From assembly GCA_016871275.1 (NCBI GenBank), contig VFZG01000002.1, positions 62,001-126,000 of the forward strand: a stretch of 64,000 nt of DNA. The letters are read 5' to 3'. Origin of the DNA: Acidimicrobiia bacterium (GTDB taxonomy: Bacteria; Acidobacteriota; Vicinamibacteria; Vicinamibacterales; UBA2999). The position numbers and the translations under genes were made by a program. The notes under the pieces were generated by a model. That model had not been told where the DNA came from, did no database searches, and saw only the letters and a program-made list of their open reading frames with translations. Positions 1-7,937 of the stretch are shown piece by piece; position 1 is the stretch's first letter, and every line of letters begins with the position of its first letter.

Positions 1-1
1 G

Positions 2-751
2 ACCACCGTGCTCGACATCGATCGCGGCGAGCCCGCGGTGTCGCACGTGCGCGCCGCGCTCGAAGGCCAGGCGCACGTCGTCACCGCCAACAAGGGGCCG
101 GCGGCGTTTGCGTATCACGAGCTCGAAGCCCTCGCCGAATCCGTCGATCGTGTGTTCCTGTTCGAGGGCGCGGTGATGGACGGGGTGCCGGTGTTCAACC
201 TGGTGCGCGACACCATGCCGGCGATCGCCATCGACGGCTTTCGCGGCGTCATCAACGCCACCTGTAACTTCATCCTGTCGGAGCTCGAATGCGGCAAGGA
301 ATTCGACCGGGCGCTGGCCGAGATGCAGGCGCGCGGCATCGCCGAAGCAGACCCGTCCCTCGACATCGACGGCTGGGATGCGGCGGCGAAGACCGCGGCC
401 CTCGTCAATGCGATGATGGGCGGGGTGATCACGCCGCACTACGTGCAGCGCACCGGCATTCGCGACCTGACCGGCCTCGACGTGCGCGAGGCGCGCGGCC
501 GCAACAAGCGCATTCGCCTGGTGGCGTCGGCGTCGCGCCACGGCGGCAGGGTCCAGGCGCGCGTCGAACCGGAGCTCCTCGATCACACCGACCCGCTTGC
601 GGGCCTCGTCGATCTCGACAACGCCCTCTATCTCACGACCGACCTGCTGGGAGAGGTCGGCATTGTCCAGCGCGGTGGCAACCTGACACAGACCGCCTAC
701 GCGCTGCTCAGCGACGTCTCGCGCATCTCACAACGGCTCAAGGGACTCTGA
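2..751 (+). CDS. hom: Homoserine dehydrogenase, 5'-truncated by window edge
   Basis: Reduces aspartate semialdehyde to homoserine, the branch point to threonine and methionine. The reading frame is open from base 2, so the gene begins upstream and only the last 250 residues or so are here. The NAD-domain end VVTANKGP is followed by the catalytic-domain blocks EGAVMDGVP, GVINATCNFIL and EADPSLDIDGWDAAAK, which carry the conserved Glu/Asp/Lys of the family. No ACT domain follows; the protein ends soon after the catalytic fold, as in short HSDs. The next gene follows after 42 bases on the same strand. The family assignment is firm; the true start cannot be seen. Confidence 0.93.
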   Translation, partial: TTVLDIDRGEPAVSHVRAALEGQAHVVTANKGPAAFAYHELEALAESVDRVFLFEGAVMDGVPVFNLVRDTMPAIAIDGFRGVINATCNFILSELECGKEFDRALAEMQARGIAEADPSLDIDGWDAAAKTAALVNAMMGGVITPHYVQRTGIRDLTGLDVREARGRNKRIRLVASASRHGGRVQARVEPELLDHTDPLAGLVDLDNALYLTTDLLGEVGIVQRGGNLTQTAYALLSDVSRISQRLKGL

Positions 752-793
752 CGGGAAGCTGATACCGTCCGTTTTGTTGATACGCTCAGTGGG

Positions 794-1981
794 ATGGCCG
801 GACCGTTAGCAGGATTCACGATTGTCGATTTGACGCGCGTGCTGTCAGGGCCGTATTGCACGATGGTGCTGGCCGATCTCGGCGCGCGGGTCATCAAGGT
901 GGAGCACCCGGGCAAGGGCGATGACACGCGTCACTGGGGACCACCGTTCCTTGGCAAGGAAAGCGCCTACTTCCTGAGCATCAACCGCAACAAGGAAAGC
1001 GTCACGGTTGACTTCAAGCCGCGGGAAGGCCGCGACGTGCTGGAGCGACTGGTCGCCAGGGCCGACGTGTTCATCGAGAACTTCCGGCCGGGCACGATCG
1101 AGCGCGCTGGATTCGGCTGGGAGGCGATGCACGCCCGGTTCCCGCGGCTGGTCTATGCCTCGATCTCGGGATACGGCCAGACCGGGCCACGTCGCGACGA
1201 GGCTGGCTACGACGCGGTGATGCAGGCCGAGGGCGGCCTGATGAGCGTCACCGGCGATCCGGATCGTCCCGGGTATCGGCTGGGCGTGGCGATCACCGAC
1301 ATGGTGTCGGGACTGTATTGCGCGCAGGGCATCACAGCCGCGCTGCTGGTGCGCGAGCGGACCGGACAGGGTCAGCGCGTCGACATCGGCATGCTCGACA
1401 CCACCGCGGCCCTGCTGACCTACCAGGCGGCGAACTGGTTCGCGACATCGCGGATTCCGCCGCGCCAGGGCAACCGTCACGCCACGATCGCGCCGTACGA
1501 GACGTTCACGACCATGGACGGTGACATCGTGATTGCCGTCGGCAACGACCCCACCTGGCAGAAGTTCTGTCCGGCCATCGGCCTGCCGGAGCTGGCTGCC
1601 GATCCGCGCTTCACGACGAACCAAGACCGGATGCAGAACTACCAGGCGATGCGGCCGCCAATCGACGCGGCGTTCCGCACCAAGACCAGCGCGCAATGGA
1701 TCGCCATACTGAACGCGGCCGGCGTGGCGAACGGCGAAGTCCGCGACATCGGGCAAATGCTGACCGACCCCCAGCTCGAGGCCCGCGAGATGATCACGAC
1801 CATGATGCACCCGACCGTGGGGGCGACGAAGGTGATCGGCGCGCCGATCAAGCTCTCGGACAATGCGGCCGCCGTCCGCACCCCGCCGCCGGTGCTCGGA
1901 CAACACACCGACGCGGTGCTGGCGGAGATCGGCTACGACCTGGCGACGATTGCGGAGTTGCGTCAGAAGCGCGTCGTCTAG
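794..1981 (+). CDS. CaiB/BaiF family CoA-transferase (formyl-CoA transferase-like)
   Basis: Class III CoA-transferase of 395 residues, which moves CoA between carboxylic acids through an aspartyl-CoA thioester. The N-terminal block MAGPLAGFTIVDLTRVLSGP and the following LADLGARVIKVEHP are the family signature. The likely catalytic aspartate lies in GVAITD at residue 169, the same position as in formyl-CoA transferase. SGYGQTGP and GQGQRVDI are also typical. The length matches the family. The substrate cannot be read from sequence; alternatives include succinyl-CoA:mesaconate-type enzymes. It may be co-transcribed with the upstream dehydrogenase, but no pathway link is evident. Confidence 0.9.
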   Translation: MAGPLAGFTIVDLTRVLSGPYCTMVLADLGARVIKVEHPGKGDDTRHWGPPFLGKESAYFLSINRNKESVTVDFKPREGRDVLERLVARADVFIENFRPGTIERAGFGWEAMHARFPRLVYASISGYGQTGPRRDEAGYDAVMQAEGGLMSVTGDPDRPGYRLGVAITDMVSGLYCAQGITAALLVRERTGQGQRVDIGMLDTTAALLTYQAANWFATSRIPPRQGNRHATIAPYETFTTMDGDIVIAVGNDPTWQKFCPAIGLPELAADPRFTTNQDRMQNYQAMRPPIDAAFRTKTSAQWIAILNAAGVANGEVRDIGQMLTDPQLEAREMITTMMHPTVGATKVIGAPIKLSDNAAAVRTPPPVLGQHTDAVLAEIGYDLATIAELRQKRVV

Positions 1982-2006
1982 CGTCCGGCTGTGACCGGAC
2001 CGTTGA

Positions 2007-2435
2007 TTAGCTGAGCCAGGGGCGGAGCTCATCGAGGAGCATGTCGATGACGTCCTCTTCGGTGAGTTGCACCAGCGGATTGCTGCCTTTGATCGTGCGA
2101 TCGCTCTGAATCACGCGGCTGCCGCGCGCGCGCGTGATCGTCACCAGCGGCTGCGGCGGATCGGCCGTGGAATCCAGCTCCATTCCGATGGCATCGTCTC
2201 GATTGCGCTCGGACTGGAGGCGCACGCCTCCGGCCGGCGTCATCACTTCGAACGGCAGGCCCTCGGCCTTGAGAATGTTGGCGAACATCCGGAACACCGG
2301 GATCGCCGCGGCCTGGAGAAAGGTCTCGTAGTTCGTGCGCGCCTCGGCGGCCCTGCTCCGCCGTTCGGCCTGATCGCGCCGTGCCTGCTCAATCGCAGAC
2401 TTCACGCGCTTGCGAACCACCGCTGCATCAGCCAT
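2007..2435 (-). CDS. Conserved-looking hypothetical protein (142 aa)
   Basis: I do not recognise the family. The first 35 residues are charged and probably helical (Arg/Ala/Glu-rich). A more structured part with RMFANILKAEGLPFEVMTP follows, then a C-terminal helix with EEDVIDMLLDELRPWL. There is no signal peptide and no membrane segment, so it should be cytoplasmic and soluble. It starts 9 bases after the methyltransferase stop and is probably the last gene of the iron/quinone operon. Coding is supported by normal composition and by a better protein than the opposite-strand frame. Confidence 0.72.
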   Translation of the reverse strand: MADAAVVRKRVKSAIEQARRDQAERRSRAAEARTNYETFLQAAAIPVFRMFANILKAEGLPFEVMTPAGGVRLQSERNRDDAIGMELDSTADPPQPLVTITRARGSRVIQSDRTIKGSNPLVQLTEEDVIDMLLDELRPWLS

Positions 2436-2444
2436 CCGTCAATA

Positions 2445-3221
2445 CTACGCGAGACGCTCGACCCCAGCAGCGGCGGATGCTGCCGATGCCCTCGACCGCT
2501 GCGCAACGTGAATGGACATCAGGCCGAACAGGCAGGGAATCACGGTCACGCGATCGAACCGTCGCGCTGCCAGGCGCTCGGCCACACCGCGCGCGCCGGG
2601 ATAGCGCTTGATCGATTCGGGAATGTAGCGGTAGGTGTCCGGATCGCGGTGCAGGATCCAGCCGAGCATCGCACCGGTGATGCCGAGATAGGTGAGATAG
2701 GCACTCCGCACGATGGCATTGTCGGGTTTGTTGAAATCAAGCGACAGCAGCCGGCCACCCGGCCGCAACACGCGCGCGATCTCGTCGATCGCGGCGTCGA
2801 GATCCGGGACGTTGCGGAGTCCGTAACCCGTCGTGACGATGTCGAACGCCGCCGATCGAAACGGCAGCTGCGTCATGTCTCCGGTGATGAACTCGACGCC
2901 GGACGCAGCCGGCCCCGCCGACGCTCGGGAGGAGCGACGGCGGGCCAGTTCGAGCATGCGGTGCGTGATATCGAGGCCCACCGTGCGTGCGCCGCGCGCC
3001 GCGGTCGCAAACGCCAGGTCACCGGTGCCCGAAGCGAGATCGAGGGCGCGCTCGCCAGGGCGGACGCCGGCGATCGACACCAGCGTCGCCTTCCATTTTG
3101 CGTCCTGCCCGTAGGACAGGATCCGGGTAATCAAGTCGTAGCGATCCGCAATCGTCGCAAACAGCTTGCGAACATGCGTGCGCTTGGCCTGCGGCGAGTC
3201 GAATGCGGAGTCCAGCGACAC
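2445..3221 (-). CDS. ubiE: UbiE/MenG quinone C-methyltransferase
   Basis: SAM-dependent methyltransferase for the last carbon methylation of menaquinone (or ubiquinone). The N-terminal segment VRKLFATIADRYDLITRILSYGQD is the UbiE signature 1 region. Motif I is ALDLASGTGDLA; motif II includes FRSAAFDIVTTGYGLRNVPD, the classic second UbiE signature. The protein has 258 residues, close to the usual 230-260. It starts 3 bases after the FeoB permease stop, so it is translated from the same message as the iron genes, an uncommon pairing. Menaquinone is likely if this is an acidobacterium, which is inference. Confidence 0.92.
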   Translation of the reverse strand: MSLDSAFDSPQAKRTHVRKLFATIADRYDLITRILSYGQDAKWKATLVSIAGVRPGERALDLASGTGDLAFATAARGARTVGLDITHRMLELARRRSSRASAGPAASGVEFITGDMTQLPFRSAAFDIVTTGYGLRNVPDLDAAIDEIARVLRPGGRLLSLDFNKPDNAIVRSAYLTYLGITGAMLGWILHRDPDTYRYIPESIKRYPGARGVAERLAARRFDRVTVIPCLFGLMSIHVAQRSRASAASAAAGVERLA

Positions 3222-3224
3222 GGT

Positions 3225-4619
3225 TCAGAACAACCACCGGGCGACGGTGGCGGTGAGGAATGTCACTCCGAACGCGAGCGCCAGCGGCAGCAACGCGCCA
3301 ATGGCCGCCCACTTGCCGCTCAACGTCTCCTTGTAGATGGTGATGATGGTGGTCGCGCACGGGTTGTGCAGCAGCGAGAACAACATCAGGTTGACCGCGG
3401 TGAGCATGGTCCAGCCGTGCTGATCCACCAGCAGGCGCCGAAGTGCGTCCAGCGACTCGAGCTCGGTCATCATGCCCTGCGCCATGTAGATCATCAACAT
3501 CGTCGGAACCACGATCTCGTTGGCGGGTATCGCAATGATGTAGGTGAGCAGGATGACGCCATCCAGGCCGATGGCCCGCCCCAGCGGGTTGAGCGCGCTC
3601 GACACGTGGGTCGCGAGGTTGGTGCCGCCGACCGAGATGTTGGCGAGCAGCCAGATGACGGCACCCGCCGGCGCCGCGGTCTGGATCGCGCGCCACAGCA
3701 CGAACAGCGTGCGATCGATGATCGAGGTGTAGAGAATCCTCAGGATCCCCGGCCGTCGATACGGCGGCAGTTCGAGCGTGAACGCCGACGCCTCTCCCCG
3801 AAGGATGGTCCGCGACAGCACCCACGACACGCCCAGCGTGAAGATCACGCCGAGCACGACGATGGCGACCACCGAGCCGGCGGCGACAAACGACGCGACG
3901 GCGGGCGGAAACGCGGCCGCCACGAACACGGTGGCGAGCATGATCAGCGTCGGGAAGCGCCCGTTGCAGGGCACGAAGTTGTTGGTGAGAATCGCCACCA
4001 GCCGCTCGCGCGGCGAATCAATCACGCGGGTCGCAATCACACCGGCAGCGTTGCAGCCGAAGCCCATCGTCATCGACAGCGCCTGCTTGCCGTGCGCACC
4101 GGCGCGCTTGAACAGGTAATCGAGATTGAAGGCCACCCGCGGCAGGTAGCCGAGGTCCTCGAGAATGGTGAACAGCGGGAAGAAAATGGCCATCGGCGGC
4201 AGCATCACGCTGACGACCCAGGCGAGGCCCCGGAATACGCCGTGCCACAGAAAGCCGGTCAGCCAGTCTGGCGATCCCCGGCTGGTGAACCACGCCGCCG
4301 CCCAGTCTTCGACCGCGAACAAGGCGGATGCGAGCATCGCCGAGGGCACGTTGGCGCCGACAATGGTCAGCCAGAAGACGACGGCGAGAATCAGCAGCAT
4401 CAACGGCAGGCCGAACAGCCGTGACGTGACGATGCGATCGATCTGCTGATCGAGCTCGAGCGTCCTCGATCCCTGGTCGTTGACGGCGCGGCGGGAGACG
4501 CGTTCCACTTCGCCGTAGATCGACGACACGACCTCTTCACGAAAGCCTGCTTCGAGCGATCGGCGCAGCGCGCCTGCCTCGCGAATGACGTCGGCCGGTG
4601 TCGTGACGGGTTCCGTCAT
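3225..4619 (-). CDS. feoB: FeoB membrane domain encoded as a separate protein
   Basis: Ferrous iron permease part of FeoB in the inner membrane, without the G domain. The start was set at the ATG at 4619 (MTEPVTTPADV); the open frame extends further upstream but that part has shadow-like composition. A charged N-terminal region of about 70 residues resembles the cytosolic linker before the first helix. Many hydrophobic segments follow, with the FeoB gate motifs FGCNAAGVIATRVIDSPRER and TNNFVPCNGRFPTL, and a C-terminal HNPCATTI block. The G domain is the next gene upstream, 43 bases away and in another frame, so FeoB is split here. Confidence 0.9.
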   Translation of the reverse strand: MTEPVTTPADVIREAGALRRSLEAGFREEVVSSIYGEVERVSRRAVNDQGSRTLELDQQIDRIVTSRLFGLPLMLLILAVVFWLTIVGANVPSAMLASALFAVEDWAAAWFTSRGSPDWLTGFLWHGVFRGLAWVVSVMLPPMAIFFPLFTILEDLGYLPRVAFNLDYLFKRAGAHGKQALSMTMGFGCNAAGVIATRVIDSPRERLVAILTNNFVPCNGRFPTLIMLATVFVAAAFPPAVASFVAAGSVVAIVVLGVIFTLGVSWVLSRTILRGEASAFTLELPPYRRPGILRILYTSIIDRTLFVLWRAIQTAAPAGAVIWLLANISVGGTNLATHVSSALNPLGRAIGLDGVILLTYIIAIPANEIVVPTMLMIYMAQGMMTELESLDALRRLLVDQHGWTMLTAVNLMLFSLLHNPCATTIITIYKETLSGKWAAIGALLPLALAFGVTFLTATVARWLF

Positions 4620-4662
4620 GCTGTGCGTGCGCTGCCTGCTGCGGCGCTGGCTGCCGTGGCCG

Positions 4663-5481
4663 TCACTGCGCACCTTGCAGCGCGATCTTGCGGCTGAAGC
4701 GCGCGTCGGGGGCCTGCTGGCGGGCGACGAGTTCGGCGAGACGGCCGGTCGTGAGCGCCTCTTCCACCGACGCATCGCCGTCGAGCAGGCGGATGGCAAT
4801 CCACCGCGCGTTCGGCACGCCGGGCGCCGCGGCTTCGATCATCGGCACCAGCTTCGACACGGCGCGCTCGAATGCGGGGGTGCCCTTCGAGCGGAGCGGC
4901 TGGGTGACGGTGTCGCCCGACGCCACGTTGGCGACGTCCTGCAACAACGCCATGATGTTCTCGCCGGTGCGAGCCACGATCGGGACCGCCGGCACGCCGA
5001 GATCGCGCGCCAGCGATCGCGTCTCGACCTCGATGCCGCGCCGCTTCGCTTCGTCGATCAGGTTGACGGCGACGACCACGCGGTCGGTGATCTCGAGCAC
5101 CTGCAGCACGAGATACAGGTTGCGCTCGAGCGCGCTGGCATCGACGACCACGACCGTGCAGTCGGGGCGTCCGAACAACAGAAAATTTCTCGCCACTTCT
5201 TCGTCGTCCGAGGCGGACAGCAGCGAGTAGGTGCCGGGCAGATCGACGAGCTTGTAGCGCTTGCCGGCGAACTGGAATCCGCCTTCGGCGCGGGTCACGG
5301 TCTTGCCGGGCCAGTTGCCGGTGTGCTGCCGCAAGCCGGTCAGCGCGTTGAACAGCGTCGACTTGCCGGTGTTGGGATTCCCGGCGAGCGCGACGACGCG
5401 ATCGAAGCCGCCCACGGCGGCGCCGAGCTGCGCCATCTCCGTGTGCATGGGACAGGTGTCGCAGGCGTGAGGGGCGGACAT
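4663..5481 (-). CDS. feoB: FeoB GTPase domain protein (stand-alone)
   Basis: GTP-binding half of a split ferrous iron transporter, 272 residues. G1 is GNPNTGKST (34-42), the switch I region is GNWPGKTV, G3 is DLPG (80-83) and G4 is NLID (140-143). The C-terminal third fits the FeoB guanine-dissociation helical region. It begins with a cysteine-containing tail, HACDTCPMH, a CxxC pair that could bind metal. The start overlaps the stop of the DtxR-FeoA gene by one base (TGATG). The split could be real or a frameshift in a joined gene; the 43-base spacer with no overlap favours a true split. Confidence 0.9.
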   Translation of the reverse strand: MSAPHACDTCPMHTEMAQLGAAVGGFDRVVALAGNPNTGKSTLFNALTGLRQHTGNWPGKTVTRAEGGFQFAGKRYKLVDLPGTYSLLSASDDEEVARNFLLFGRPDCTVVVVDASALERNLYLVLQVLEITDRVVVAVNLIDEAKRRGIEVETRSLARDLGVPAVPIVARTGENIMALLQDVANVASGDTVTQPLRSKGTPAFERAVSKLVPMIEAAAPGVPNARWIAIRLLDGDASVEEALTTGRLAELVARQQAPDARFSRKIALQGAQ

Positions 5482-6497
5482 CAGCGGCTCCTCTCCGGCT
5501 GCAGTGCCCGCACCAGCACGCGATCGGACTGCTCGCGCCGGAGCGCAATCGTGGTACCGCGCAGTCGATAGGCGCGCGGATCACCGCTGAACGGTTGCAG
5601 CTCGCTGCGCACGCGCGCGCCGGGCGTGAAGCCGAGATCGAGCAACCGCCGCCGCGCAAAGCCCTTGAGGTGCGGATCGAGCGCCACGATGTCGGCGGCG
5701 GCGCCAGACGGCAGGTCGCTCAACGGCAGGACGCCGTCCAGCGCGCGGGCGGGTTCGCTCGACGCGGCCACGACGTGAACATTGGCGGCCAGCATCGGCG
5801 CCAGGCGGAATTCGTTCTCTCCGTCGCTCAGCACCAGGCGCGATGGCGTCCGCTCGATCACGCGCACCACCTGGCCGAGCTTGAGTCCCTCGGCGATCAA
5901 CTGCGCGAAGGCCAGCGGCGGCTCGTCTTCGAGGTGCACGATTCGCGCGGGCGTGGACAGGGGCCACGCGCTCAGCACGGTGCCAGGCGCTTCGGGCACC
6001 ACGCCGTCAGGGCCGGGAATCGGATCACCGTGCGGATCGATGTCGGGATGACCCATCGCCGCGGAGAGGCGATCGAGTTGCTGCGGATTCAGACGATGCT
6101 CCTGCCGCTCTGCCTGGGCGTGCACACGGTCGACCGGCACACCCAGTTCCTCGGCAAGGTAGACCTCCCACAACCGGTGCGCACGCAGTACGTGCAACGC
6201 CAGGCGCTCACCGTCAGTCGTCAACTTCAGGTGCGTGCCGTCGCTGTGAATCAGGCCTTCCAGTTCGAGGCGTTCGGCGAGCGACAGCAACTCGCGATCG
6301 CTCAGTCCCAGTTCACCTTTGAGCGAGCGGAACGATGCGGAATGCCCGTCGGTAGCCTGGCGGAGGAGATGTTTGAGTGCGTTCTCGGTCCGTTCGCGGG
6401 CCAGTCCCGAGCGGTAGACGCGCCATTGGGCGGCGACGCCGTAGGTGGGCAGCAGCACGGCGAAGGCGACCAGCGAGAGAAGGATGGCGATTGCCAC
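5481..6497 (-). CDS. Membrane-anchored DtxR/MntR-like protein with C-terminal FeoA domain
   Basis: Three-part protein of 338 residues. Residues 1-24 form one transmembrane helix (IAILLSLVAFAVLLPTYGVA). A winged-helix DtxR/MntR domain follows, with the metal-ligand region AHRLWEVYL and QAERQEHRL and a typical HPDIDPHGDPIPGPDG loop. The last 75 residues or so form a FeoA-like SH3 domain (LLDLGFTPGARV). The start is GTG at 6497. An ATG 13 bases upstream with a better ribosome site is in another frame and gives no sensible protein. It may sense iron at the membrane or supply FeoA function to the split FeoB it precedes; whether it binds DNA is unknown. Confidence 0.85.
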   Translation of the reverse strand: MAIAILLSLVAFAVLLPTYGVAAQWRVYRSGLARERTENALKHLLRQATDGHSASFRSLKGELGLSDRELLSLAERLELEGLIHSDGTHLKLTTDGERLALHVLRAHRLWEVYLAEELGVPVDRVHAQAERQEHRLNPQQLDRLSAAMGHPDIDPHGDPIPGPDGVVPEAPGTVLSAWPLSTPARIVHLEDEPPLAFAQLIAEGLKLGQVVRVIERTPSRLVLSDGENEFRLAPMLAANVHVVAASSEPARALDGVLPLSDLPSGAAADIVALDPHLKGFARRRLLDLGFTPGARVRSELQPFSGDPRAYRLRGTTIALRREQSDRVLVRALQPERSR

Positions 6498-6499
6498 GG

Positions 6500-6515
6500 T
6501 TTTGAGTCATCAAAA
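6500..6515. promoter_or_regulatory. Palindrome TTTTGA-GTCA-TCAAAA between divergent DtxR-type genes
   Basis: Perfect 6-bp arms with a 4-base centre, only 3 bases upstream of the GTG of the DtxR-FeoA gene and 69 bases upstream of the second regulator. The 87-base space between the two divergent regulator genes is clearly more A/T-rich than its surroundings. The position fits an operator for one or both metal regulators. The assignment is inference. Confidence 0.45.
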
Positions 6516-6584
6516 TAATAAACTCCTGCTCACGAAAAGTCAACGCCCAGTTGTCGGACTGTCTGGTAACATGCTGAAAACGCA

Positions 6585-7253
6585 ATGCTTCCGTCGAGTA
6601 CGGTCGAGAATTACCTGAAGGCGATCTACGTGGGCGAGACCCATTTGGTCGGTGGCCAGAAGCTGGTCCCGATGGGCCAGCTGGCGTCTGCGTTGGGCAT
6701 CGCCCCCGGCACCGCCACGACAATGGTCAAGGCGTTGGCGGAGTCAGGCCTCGTCACCTACGAGCCGTATAACGGCGTGCGGCTGACGCCGGCAGGAGAG
6801 AAGCTCGCGGCCCGGGTCCTGCGCCGCCATCGATTGATCGAGTTGTTTCTCGTCCAGGTCATGGGCATGAACTGGGACGAAGTTCACGAAGACGCCGAGC
6901 AGATGGAACACGTGGTGTCCGATCGGCTGATCGAGCGCATGGACGAAATGCTCGGCCGGCCGGAGTTCGATCCCCACGGCGATCCGATTCCCACCCCCGA
7001 TGGACAGCTCGCGCACCGCGCACTCGAGACGCTGCTCACCTGTCCGCTCAACACGCCCGTCACCGTGGCGCGCGTCACCGATCAGGACGCCGCGTTCCTG
7101 CGCTTCATCGAGAGCCATCACCTGAAGCCAGGTGAAACGATCCAGGTCGAAGAGCGCGACGAAGCGTCTGACAGCGTCAAGCTGAAGGGCCGCGACGACC
7201 AGCGCATGACAATCGGCGCGCGCGCCGCGTCGAAGCTGTTAGTGTCGACCTAG
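6585..7253 (+). CDS. DtxR/MntR-family metal-dependent transcriptional regulator
   Basis: Cytoplasmic DNA-binding regulator of 222 residues, predicted to respond to Fe(II) or Mn(II). The N-terminal winged helix (STVENYLKAIY, then MGQLASALGIAPGTATTMVK) is followed by the dimerisation/metal domain with RHRLIELFLVQVMGM and DAEQMEHVVSDRL, which contain the His/Glu ligands of the family. The C-terminal 70 residues resemble a FeoA/SH3-like domain. It is divergent from the feo operon and is its most likely regulator. Its last 15 bases overlap the end of the convergent phosphatase gene. Confidence 0.9.
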   Translation: MLPSSTVENYLKAIYVGETHLVGGQKLVPMGQLASALGIAPGTATTMVKALAESGLVTYEPYNGVRLTPAGEKLAARVLRRHRLIELFLVQVMGMNWDEVHEDAEQMEHVVSDRLIERMDEMLGRPEFDPHGDPIPTPDGQLAHRALETLLTCPLNTPVTVARVTDQDAAFLRFIESHHLKPGETIQVEERDEASDSVKLKGRDDQRMTIGARAASKLLVST

Positions 7254-7889
7254 TGCTTGCAACACGGCTTCCAGCTCCCGTATGTGATCGATCACGTAGG
7301 GGGTGTCCGGCGGGACCGCACCGAACTTCGGCGCGCCGAACCCGTAGCGCGCAAACACGAACGGCACGCCCGCCACTTCGGCGGTCTTCCAGTCGGCCGG
7401 CGAATCCCCGATCATCACGAGCGGATCGCCGGGGGCGAGCGCCTGCAGCGACCGGAGTCCGGCCGGCTCAGGCTTGCGGCCGTAGTCGCTGTCGCCGCCA
7501 ATGACCCGCGCGAAGAAGCCGCGCAGGCCAAGCGCTTCGAGGATGCCAATCGACGGCCCGAGCGGTTTGTTGGTGAGCACCGCGAGCGGCCCGCGCCGCA
7601 GCGCCAGTGCCAGGCTCTCGGTGACACCCTCGTAGGGCACCGTGTGAATCAACTGCCGCCGCCGGTAGATCGCCATGAAGCGCGCCAGCGCCTCGTCCAC
7701 CGGCGGATCGATTGCCGACCGCGTGAGCGCCCGGCGCACCAGCATCGGCGCCCCCTCGCCCACCATCGTCATTACCTCCGGCTGCGGCAGGGGAGGCACG
7801 CCGTAATCCTCGAGCAGTTCGCCGATCGACTCCGCGAGGTCGCGCGCCGAATCGATCAACGTGCCGTCCAGATCGAAAACCACAATCAC
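7239..7889 (-). CDS. gph: Phosphoglycolate phosphatase (HAD family)
   Basis: HAD-superfamily phosphatase of 216 residues that removes 2-phosphoglycolate or a similar small phosphate ester. Motif I is VFDLDGTLIDS at the N-terminus with both catalytic aspartates. Motif II is AVLTNKP, and motifs III/IV are GRKPEPAG and MIGDSPADW. The cap domain lies between motifs I and II, as in Gph. It is convergent with the DtxR gene and overlaps it by 15 bases. Substrate specificity among Gph-like enzymes is not certain. Confidence 0.88.
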   Translation of the reverse strand: MIVVFDLDGTLIDSARDLAESIGELLEDYGVPPLPQPEVMTMVGEGAPMLVRRALTRSAIDPPVDEALARFMAIYRRRQLIHTVPYEGVTESLALALRRGPLAVLTNKPLGPSIGILEALGLRGFFARVIGGDSDYGRKPEPAGLRSLQALAPGDPLVMIGDSPADWKTAEVAGVPFVFARYGFGAPKFGAVPPDTPYVIDHIRELEAVLQALGRH

Positions 7890-7909
7890 GGGAGAACTCC
7901 ACTGTAAGG

Positions 7910-7937
7910 TTTAAACATTAAACTTTAAACTTCTGAC
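7910..7937 (+). repeat. Heptanucleotide tandem array TTTAAAC
   Basis: Units TTTAAAC, ATTAAAC, TTTAAAC and TTCTGAC follow each other without a gap, in A/T-rich sequence unlike the flanks. The array lies between the divergent phosphatase and QueC genes and runs into the QueC reading frame, where a start codon would be expected. Confidence 0.7.

Noticed and set aside
845-2032. Minus-strand open frame of 395 codons
   Set aside because: Antisense to the CoA-transferase, Arg/His-rich shadow.
2067-4424. Plus-strand open frame of 785 codons
   Set aside because: It is antisense to UbiE and the FeoB permease, which have clear motifs. Its composition is Arg/His/Gln-rich without any domain, as expected of a shadow frame in GC-rich DNA.
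6498-6510. ATG at 6510 with a good AGGAG as start of the DtxR-FeoA gene
   Set aside because: It is in a different frame from the protein and gives an unrelated Arg-rich peptide.
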